Source: Gammaproteobacteria bacterium
GTDB lineage: Bacteria; Pseudomonadota; Gammaproteobacteria; Chromatiales; Chromatiaceae
DNA length: 9,107 nucleotides
Assembly (NCBI GenBank): GCA_015767355.1
Contig: JADWMH010000075.1
Coordinates: 1-9,107 of the forward strand
Reading direction: 5' to 3'
Shown: piece after piece, positions 1 through 4,399 of the stretch
Layout: each line of letters opens with the position of its first letter
How positions within the stretch are numbered: position 1 is the stretch's first letter
Notes under the pieces: model-generated
What the model was told of the DNA's origin: nothing
What the model saw: the letters and a program-made list of their open reading frames with translations, nothing else
Databases searched by the model: none
Made by a program: the position numbers and the translations under genes

Positions 1-72
1 CCGGAATCTATAGAATCAACCACTTACAGATCGAGTAAATGGATTCCGGCTAAAAACATGCCGGAATGACGG
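1..72. repeat. CCGGAAT palindromic repeat, first copy
   Basis: The arms ATTCCGGC (43-50) and GCCGGAAT (60-67) are perfect inverted repeats around a 9-nt loop, followed by GACGG (68-72). A further arm, CCGGAATC, sits at 1-8 and is the exact complement of 42-49, so the window probably opens inside a second unit of the same element. The 13-mer GCCGGAATGACGG at 60-72 recurs exactly at 2610-2622. Similar CCGGAATGAC palindromes are common between genes in many proteobacteria. It is most likely a REP-like dispersed element; no coding capacity is seen. Confidence 0.7.
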
Positions 73-104
73 TGTTTTGCAAGTACCTCCAGGATCTCTC
101 TTTT

Positions 105-165
105 ACCACGAAAGTCACGAAAAGCACGAAAATAGACAAAACGGGTGTTCGTGTTTTTCGTGGTT
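105..165. repeat. Inverted array of 9-nt CACGAAA units
   Basis: Three tandem 9-nt units on the plus strand (CACGAAAGT 107-115, CACGAAAAG 116-124, CACGAAAAT 125-133) face two units on the minus strand (complements of 145-153 and 154-162). The arms 116-130 and 148-162 match at 14 of 15 positions when folded, with a 17-nt loop. The RNA or single strand could form a long AT-rich hairpin. Arrays of this ACCACGAAA type are seen between genes in many environmental bacteria. There is no U-tract directly after the hairpin that would make it a textbook terminator. Confidence 0.65.
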
Positions 166-169
166 AGAA

Positions 170-200
170 TTGTTTTTTCTTTGGATAGAGCCGGTACAAT
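170..200 (+). promoter_or_regulatory. Possible promoter of the DUF1015 gene
   Basis: TACAAT at 195-200 is a good -10 hexamer, but only a poor -35 (T-rich 170-178, for example TTGTTT at 170-175 with an over-long 19-nt spacer) precedes it. It lies 75 nt before the start codon. Suggestive only. Confidence 0.25.
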
Positions 201-222
201 AAGGTTTGCGAGTATGTCGTGC

Positions 223-257
223 TTAACACCTAAAACTTAAAACCTAACTCCTTATTT
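223..257. repeat. CTAAAAC/TTAAAAC heptanucleotide array, copy 1
   Basis: In a single 7-nt phase the sequence reads TTAACAC, CTAAAAC, TTAAAAC, CTAACTC, CTTATTT (223-257). The core at 229-247 recurs at 1622-1640 and 3401-3419, and shorter and inverted at 5631-5644. Here it lies just upstream of the ribosome-binding site of the DUF1015 gene. Confidence 0.65.
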
Positions 258-274
258 CAACTCAGGAACAACTA

Positions 275-1513
275 ATGTCATTGATCAAACCTTTTACCGG
301 CTTGCGCCCGGCTGCCGGACGTGCAGATGATGTGGTAGCGCCTCCCTATGACGTGATGAACGCAACAGAAGCCAGGGAGATGGCTGAAGGCCGTCCGTGG
401 AGCTTTCTGCATATTTCCCGGCCCGAAATCGACCTGCCGGAGGGGACTGATCCCTATGCGCAGGAGGTCTACGCCAAAGCGCGTGAGAATCTTGATCGCA
501 TGATTGCCGGGGGTGTGTTGGAGCGTGATCCCAAGGAGAGCTACTACGCCTATCGCCTGACGATGGGGAGTCATGTGCAAACCGGAGTTGTGGCTGCAGC
601 CTCTGTTGAAGCTTATGACAACAACCGTGTGAAAAAGCATGAATTCACCCGACCGGTCAAAGAGGATGATCGCGTGCGTCAGATTGAGGCGTTGAATGCG
701 CAGACGGGGCCGGTATTTCTCGTCTACCGGGCTGACACAATCGTCGACACCCTGTTGGCGAAGGTTAGCGCCAGGCCTGCCGATGTCGATGTCACTGCAC
801 GTGATGATGTGCGCCATGAGATGTGGATGATTGACAACGATGATGAAGTAGCGGCGCTGACGCAGGCTTTTGATGGCATGCAGGCGATCTATGTTGCCGA
901 CGGACATCATCGCTCCGCGGCTGGTTCACGCGTGGGCAACAGCAGGCGAGAGGCAAATCCGGACCATCAGGGAGACGAATCCTACAACTACTTCCTCTCT
1001 GTCATTTTCCCACACGACCAGATGCAGATTCTCGATTACAACCGAGTGGTCAAAGATCTCAATGGCATGGATAAAGTGACTTTTCTACAGCGGGTTGCGG
1101 AGAACTTTTCGCTTGAAAAATCTGTTACTGCAGTGAAGCCCGGGGCAACCGCAGTGTTTGGTATGTATCTCGATGGCCAGTGGTACAAACTAACTCTGGA
1201 TCAGGGGAAGATCCCCGATGATCCTGTCGCCAGCCTCGATATCAGCCTGCTGGCGGACAACCTCATCGATCCGATTCTCGGTATCAGTGACCAGCGCACG
1301 GACAACCGCATCGATTTCGTCGGCGGGATTCGAGGTCTCAACGGACTGCAGAAGCGTGTCGACAGCGGCGAGATGGCTGTTGCATTCTCTCTTTACGCGA
1401 CTACCATGGAAGCACTCATGGCGGTTGCCGATGCCGGCGAAGTGATGCCGCCGAAATCGACCTGGTTCGAGCCCAAACTCGCAGACGGGTTGGTGAGCCA
1501 CGTTCTGGACTAA
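275..1513 (+). CDS. DUF1015 family protein
   Basis: A 412-residue protein recognised as a full-length member of the DUF1015 family. Hallmarks seen are APPYDV (22-27), the strongly conserved block HEFTRPVKEDDR (122-133) followed by an N-A-Q-T-G-P stretch (141-146), DGHHR (209-213), and the C-terminal signature MPPKSTWFEPK (391-401). The ATG at 275 is preceded by AGGA at 264-267, a well-placed ribosome-binding site. There is no signal peptide or membrane segment, so it should be cytoplasmic. The biochemical role is not established to my knowledge; the DGHHR motif recalls ParB/SerK-type nucleotide-handling folds, and members often lie near serine-biosynthesis genes in other genomes, but both points are inference. 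The gene converges on suhB and is flanked by repeats on both sides. Family assignment is confident; function is unknown. Confidence 0.9.
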   Translation: MSLIKPFTGLRPAAGRADDVVAPPYDVMNATEAREMAEGRPWSFLHISRPEIDLPEGTDPYAQEVYAKARENLDRMIAGGVLERDPKESYYAYRLTMGSHVQTGVVAAASVEAYDNNRVKKHEFTRPVKEDDRVRQIEALNAQTGPVFLVYRADTIVDTLLAKVSARPADVDVTARDDVRHEMWMIDNDDEVAALTQAFDGMQAIYVADGHHRSAAGSRVGNSRREANPDHQGDESYNYFLSVIFPHDQMQILDYNRVVKDLNGMDKVTFLQRVAENFSLEKSVTAVKPGATAVFGMYLDGQWYKLTLDQGKIPDDPVASLDISLLADNLIDPILGISDQRTDNRIDFVGGIRGLNGLQKRVDSGEMAVAFSLYATTMEALMAVADAGEVMPPKSTWFEPKLADGLVSHVLD

Positions 1514-1524
1514 AAGATAGTCGT

Positions 1525-1548
1525 GAGGACTGAGTACTGAGGACTGAG
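1525..1548. repeat. GAGGACT/GAGTACT heptanucleotide array
   Basis: Tandem 7-nt units GAGGACT (1525-1531), GAGTACT (1532-1538), GAGGACT (1539-1545) and a partial GAG (1546-1548), beginning 12 nt after the DUF1015 stop codon. The same family occurs at 3367-3394, also just after a stop codon. Repeats of this type are familiar from intergenic DNA of many environmental bacteria. Confidence 0.65.
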
Positions 1549-1567
1549 AAAAACAGAACAATGTCAT

Positions 1568-1596
1568 GGTGGGATGCGCTACCGCTTATACCACCC
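1568..1596. repeat. Imperfect hairpin repeat between convergent genes
   Basis: GGTGG (1568-1572) pairs with CCACC (1591-1595), and the stem continues with two mismatches and one G-U pair to a 4-nt TACC loop (1580-1583), giving about 10 of 12 paired positions. The minus strand reads GTAGGGTGGTATAAGCGG (1582-1599), close to the GTAGGGTGG...GCGCATCCACC repeat common between genes in proteobacteria. Its place between the 3' ends of the DUF1015 gene and suhB would suit bidirectional transcription end, but neither side has a clear U-tract. Confidence 0.5.
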
Positions 1597-1622
1597 TACG
1601 ACCTGGTTATGTCTCCAACAAC

Positions 1623-1657
1623 CTAAAACTTAAAACCTAAAACTTCACTCCTTACTC
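1623..1657. repeat. CTAAAAC/TTAAAAC heptanucleotide array, copy 2
   Basis: Five in-phase units: CTAAAAC (1623-1629), TTAAAAC (1630-1636), CTAAAAC (1637-1643), TTCACTC (1644-1650) and CTTACTC (1651-1657). The last unit overlaps the suhB stop codon, which is TAA on the minus strand at 1652-1654, so the repeat appears to reach into the end of the gene. Confidence 0.65.
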
Positions 1658-2449
1658 CTTCAGGCTTGCTGACATGTGTGGTTTGATCGTATCAAGCATT
1701 ACCTTGTGGAGCTTCATATTGGCAGCAACTACGTTACCGGTCTCCAGGTAGCGGCTGCCGCCGCTGAGGTCGGTGATTATGCCGCCGGCCTCCTTGATCA
1801 GCAGGGCTCCGCCCGCAATATCCCATGGCGCCAGTCCCAGTTCCCAGAATCCGTCGATGCGTCCCATCGCCAGCCAGGCGAAATCGAGTGCGGCAGAACC
1901 CGGGCGGCGCACTCCGGCGCTGTCAACGATCAGGTCGCGCATCATGCCGAAATAGGCATCGGCATGGGTCATATCACGATAGGGAATGCCGGTTCCGAGC
2001 AGTGAGCCATCGAGTCCCTTGCGCGGGGAGACGCGCATACGCCGGTCATTGATGAATGCGCCTTCACCTTTGGTGGCATGGAAGAGCTCTTCGCGCATCG
2101 GGTCATAGACAACCGCACTCAGGAGTTCACCGCGGTGGCGCAGCGCGATAGAGACTGAAAATTGCGGGAACCCATGCAGATAGTTGGTGGTGCCGTCGAG
2201 CGGATCGATGATCCATTCAAACTCGCTTCCCTCATGGAGGCCGCTCTCCTCGGCAAGAATTGCATGCTCCGGGTAGTAGCGTTTGATCGTCTTGATGATC
2301 GCCGCTTCAGAGGTGCGATCAACTTCACTGACATAGTCATTTTGCTGCTTGGTCTCAATCTTCAGTGAGCCAACACGATCAAAATAACGGGTCAATACTC
2401 TGCCGCCGTCTCGGGCAGCGCGAATGGCAATATTAGTCATCGGGTGCAT
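1652..2449 (-). CDS. suhB: Inositol-1-monophosphatase family protein SuhB
   Basis: A 265-residue protein (E. coli SuhB is 267). The family hydrolyses inositol phosphates with Mg2+; in E. coli SuhB also joins the Nus antitermination complex on ribosomal RNA. Metal-site motifs are visible: AEESG with Glu67/Glu68, DPLDGTTNY at 82-90 (Asp82, Asp85) and APWD with Asp210; RRPGSAALDFAW is at 181-192. The start at 2449 is chosen because the protein then begins MHPM, as in E. coli SuhB; the frame is open 66 nt further, to 2515, but that extension has no family resemblance. No clear Shine-Dalgarno sequence precedes either start. It is divergent from trmJ, the usual gammaproteobacterial arrangement. Confidence 0.93.
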   Translation of the reverse strand: MHPMTNIAIRAARDGGRVLTRYFDRVGSLKIETKQQNDYVSEVDRTSEAAIIKTIKRYYPEHAILAEESGLHEGSEFEWIIDPLDGTTNYLHGFPQFSVSIALRHRGELLSAVVYDPMREELFHATKGEGAFINDRRMRVSPRKGLDGSLLGTGIPYRDMTHADAYFGMMRDLIVDSAGVRRPGSAALDFAWLAMGRIDGFWELGLAPWDIAGGALLIKEAGGIITDLSGGSRYLETGNVVAANMKLHKVMLDTIKPHMSASLKE

Positions 2450-2633
2450 GACGCGCGAGGATACAGCAAGCCGATGCCGATATAAAGTAGAATAGACAAT
2501 TGAATTTAATCGCACGAGCGGCCAACATCGTTACAAATGAACCAAATTTCAAGAATGTTTTGTCTGCCTAACGCTAACTTTATGCTAATAAATCGTGATC
2601 CTGGCATGCGCCGGAATGACGGGTGACACTCAA
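2450..2633. other. Divergent spacer suhB/trmJ
   Basis: This AT-rich 184-nt spacer must hold the start signals for suhB (leftward) and trmJ (rightward). On the minus strand TTTATA (2480-2485) could be a -10 for suhB; on the plus strand TTGTCT with TATGCT 15 nt later (2560-2586) is a weak candidate for trmJ. Neither is a good match. The right end is occupied by the second CCGGAATGACGG repeat. Confidence 0.3.
2597..2622. repeat. CCGGAATGACGG repeat, second copy
   Basis: GATCCTGGC (2597-2605), a 4-nt loop and GCCGGAATGACGG (2610-2622) form an imperfect palindrome. The 3' 13 nt equal 60-72 exactly, and the left arm differs from the first copy (42-50) at two of nine bases. It ends 11 nt before the trmJ start codon; the GGGTGA at 2621-2626, partly in the repeat, is the only purine-rich stretch that could serve trmJ as ribosome-binding site. 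Confidence 0.65.
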
Positions 2634-3359
2634 ATGCTCTCAAGAATTCGTATCGTCCTGGTTAACACCACCCATCCGGGGAACATCGGTGCAGTAGCCC
2701 GCGCCATGAAAAATATGTCTCTCTCACGGCTTGTACTGGTCTCTCCATCCCGCTATCCGGAGCAGGCGGATGTCGCTTTTGCACGCGCCTCCGGTGCACA
2801 TGATCTATTGTCTGCAGCAACCACTGTTGATTCTCTGGATGAAGCTGTTGCCGGCTGCCGCCTCATCATGGGAAGCAGCGCACGTTCACGCACTATTGGC
2901 TGGCCGATGTTAACTCCGCGCCAATGCGCAGCCAAAGCCGTCGACGCTGCTGGAGAGAGTGACGTGGCGCTGGTTTTTGGAACAGAACGCACCGGGCTGA
3001 CAAACGATGAACTGGATCGCTGTCACCACCTGGTGCAGATTCCGACGAATCCTGAATACAGTTCACTGAATATCGCCATGGCAGTGCAGGTGATTGCATA
3101 CGAGGTGATGGTGGCCAGTGGCCAGCATGCAGTAAATACCAACCGTGGACGCCTGCCTGCCACAGCTGAAAAATTCGATGGGTTTATGCAGCACCTGGAG
3201 CAGGCGCTGGATGATATTGGATTTTCCGATCCTCGCAGATCAGACAAATTGATGCGCCGCCTGCGCCGCATGTTCCTGCGCGCCCAGCCGGACCCTGACG
3301 AGCTGAACCTGTTACGTGGTATTCTAAGCGCTGCACAGGGGCGGAAATCAATGCGATGA
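2634..3359 (+). CDS. trmJ: tRNA (cytidine/uridine-2'-O-)-methyltransferase TrmJ
   Basis: A 241-residue SPOUT-superfamily methyltransferase (E. coli TrmJ is 246). TrmJ methylates the 2'-OH of nucleotide 32 in the anticodon loop of several tRNAs with S-adenosylmethionine. All three SPOUT motifs are visible: NTTHPGNIGAVARAMKN (11-27, with the conserved Arg23), FGTERTGLTNDEL (115-127), and the block from IPTNPEYSSLN (136-146) to QVIAYE that forms the trefoil-knot cofactor site. A basic C-terminal helix region (about 200-216) follows. The frame is open from GTG 2595, but those 13 extra residues are translated from the CCGGAATGACGG repeat and are very unlikely to be real, so ATG 2634 is chosen. In the usual ISC locus trmJ precedes cysE and iscR. 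Confidence 0.93.
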   Translation: MLSRIRIVLVNTTHPGNIGAVARAMKNMSLSRLVLVSPSRYPEQADVAFARASGAHDLLSAATTVDSLDEAVAGCRLIMGSSARSRTIGWPMLTPRQCAAKAVDAAGESDVALVFGTERTGLTNDELDRCHHLVQIPTNPEYSSLNIAMAVQVIAYEVMVASGQHAVNTNRGRLPATAEKFDGFMQHLEQALDDIGFSDPRRSDKLMRRLRRMFLRAQPDPDELNLLRGILSAAQGRKSMR

Positions 3360-3366
3360 AAAAATA

Positions 3367-3429
3367 GGACTGAGTCCTGAGTACCGAGTACTGAGTAAAA
3401 CCTAAAACTTAAAACCTAAAACTTAAGAC
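3367..3429. repeat. Nine in-phase heptanucleotides joining two repeat families
   Basis: Reading in one 7-nt phase from 3367: GGACTGA, GTCCTGA, GTACCGA, GTACTGA, GTAAAAC, CTAAAAC, TTAAAAC, CTAAAAC, TTAAGAC, ending at 3429. The first four units belong to the GAGTACT family seen at 1525-1548, the last four to the CTAAAAC/TTAAAAC family seen at 223, 1623 and 5620. GTAAAAC (3395-3401) is a hybrid of the two. The array begins 7 nt after the trmJ stop codon and ends 16 nt before the cysE start. Confidence 0.75.
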
Positions 3430-3445
3430 CTATCTAAATTTCCCC

Positions 3446-4300
3446 ATGTTTTCTAGAATCAAACAAGAGATAGCGGTTGTATTTGAACGTGATCCGGCAG
3501 CTCGCAGCACATTCGAGATCATCACCACCTATCCTGGGTTTCATGCGCAGATGCTGCATCGTGTATCGCATCGTCTGTGGTTATGGAAACTCCACTGGCT
3601 GGCGCGCGTGATATCAAATATTACACGTTTGTTCACAGGCATCGAGATCCATCCTGGAGCAAAGATCGGCAGCCGCTTTTTTATCGATCACGGAATGGGT
3701 GTCGTTATTGGTGAAACTGCGGTGATTGGAGATGACTGTACCCTCTATCACGGCGTCACACTCGGCGGCACCAGTTGGCAGAAAGGCAAGCGCCATCCGA
3801 CGCTGGGAAATGGCGTCGTCGTCGGCGCAGGCGCCAAGGTGCTGGGGCCGATCGAGATCGGTGATGGCGCACGTATCGGCTCTAATGCTGTCGTTGTCAA
3901 ATCAGTCCCCCCGGGGGCAACTGCTGTTGGTGTTCCGGGACGCCTGATTCAGCCGAAAAAAGATCAGTATGATGCGCACCGAAAAGTGATCGCCGAAAAG
4001 ATGGGGTTTGATGCTTACGGTGCATCACAGGATGCACCAGATCCGGTAGCGCACGCAATCAACTGCATGCTGGACCATATTCATGTCATGGATACGCGCA
4101 TGGAAAAGATGTGCAAAGCATTGAAAAAAATGGATATTGTTGAGGATATTAGTGCTGAAAATCTTGACTCCTGTGAAATTGTTTCAACTGCCGAGGAGTT
4201 GACGCGTCTTGAAGAGGAGGGTGCATCTCTCTTGTCTGATGAAAGCCCGGAAGAAAGCCGGGATGAAAACCCTACTAAATCCGGGATTGATAATTCTTGA
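3446..4300 (+). CDS. cysE: Serine O-acetyltransferase (EpsC/SrpH type)
   Basis: A 284-residue serine acetyltransferase: L-serine plus acetyl-CoA gives O-acetylserine, the first committed step of cysteine synthesis. It has the short N-terminal helical region of the EpsC type (about 1-65), then a left-handed beta-helix of hexapeptide repeats (about 66-165). Active-site blocks are DHGMGVVIGET (81-91) and YHGVTLGGTSWQKGKRHP (101-118), with His82 and His102 as likely catalytic or cofactor residues. A C-terminal region (about 170-284) holds the DHIHVMD...MCKAL segment seen in Pseudomonas-type CysE, then an acidic Glu/Ser/Asp-rich tail. The tail ends in Asn-Ser, not in the terminal Ile that other CysE proteins insert into CysK, so a canonical cysteine synthase complex is doubtful. 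No good ribosome-binding site precedes ATG 3446. It supplies the cysteine precursor for IscS downstream. Confidence 0.92.
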   Translation: MFSRIKQEIAVVFERDPAARSTFEIITTYPGFHAQMLHRVSHRLWLWKLHWLARVISNITRLFTGIEIHPGAKIGSRFFIDHGMGVVIGETAVIGDDCTLYHGVTLGGTSWQKGKRHPTLGNGVVVGAGAKVLGPIEIGDGARIGSNAVVVKSVPPGATAVGVPGRLIQPKKDQYDAHRKVIAEKMGFDAYGASQDAPDPVAHAINCMLDHIHVMDTRMEKMCKALKKMDIVEDISAENLDSCEIVSTAEELTRLEEEGASLLSDESPEESRDENPTKSGIDNS

Positions 4301-4317
4301 CTAAATTACTGAGTAAT
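4293..4317 (+). promoter_or_regulatory. IscR type-1-like operator
   Basis: A 25-nt stretch agrees with the published E. coli IscR type-1 consensus at about 20 of 25 positions. The left half ATTCTTGACT fits ATASYYGACT with one mismatch and the five central bases AAATT fit RWWWY. The right half is weaker, with four mismatches in ten. It overlaps the -35 element of the candidate isc promoter and the cysE stop codon, where [2Fe-2S]-IscR would block polymerase. Caution: the right side (ACTGAGTAA, 4308-4316) equals part of the heptanucleotide repeat at 3390-3398, so some of the match may be a repeat remnant. Confidence 0.55.
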
Positions 4318-4324
4318 GTATATT
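4297..4324 (+). promoter_or_regulatory. Sigma70-like promoter of the isc operon
   Basis: TTGACT (4297-4302) and TATATT (4319-4324) each match the sigma70 hexamers at five of six bases and are 16 nt apart. Transcription would begin near 4331, giving a leader of about 70 nt before iscS. The -35 overlaps the cysE stop codon (4298-4300). It is the best promoter match in the window and lies where the iscR promoter would be in related loci. Confidence 0.6.
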
Positions 4325-4399
4325 CGCATTCACTAATTTATTATGCATCATCTCAAGAAGATGACAGCATTTCAGCTTATTGATGGTCTAAATTAAAGA
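4325..4399 (+). other. iscS leader with small hairpin
   Basis: This AT-rich leader has no open frame of note. TCATCT (4348-4353) and AGATGA (4359-4364) can form a 6-bp stem with a 5-nt loop, too weak and without a U-tract to be a terminator. Only AAAG (4395-4398) stands where a Shine-Dalgarno sequence would be for ATG 4400. It occupies the position of the missing iscR gene. Confidence 0.4.

Noticed and set aside
1..274. An insertion sequence or its remnant at the window's left edge
   Set aside because: There is no transposase frame and no paired terminal repeats with a target duplication; the repeats are all short and of dispersed types.
278..910. A 210-codon open frame on the minus strand
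   Set aside because: It is antisense to the conserved DUF1015 gene and its product resembles no family.
2450..2515. A 22-residue N-terminal extension of SuhB
   Set aside because: SuhB orthologues begin at MHPM, which is ATG 2449; the extension has no family similarity and the promoter must lie in it.
3367..3429. CRISPR array
   Set aside because: Units are 7 nt and contiguous, with no unique spacers and no cas genes.
4348..4364. Rho-independent terminator or attenuator before iscS
   Set aside because: The stem is only 6 bp and AT-rich and is not followed by a U-tract.
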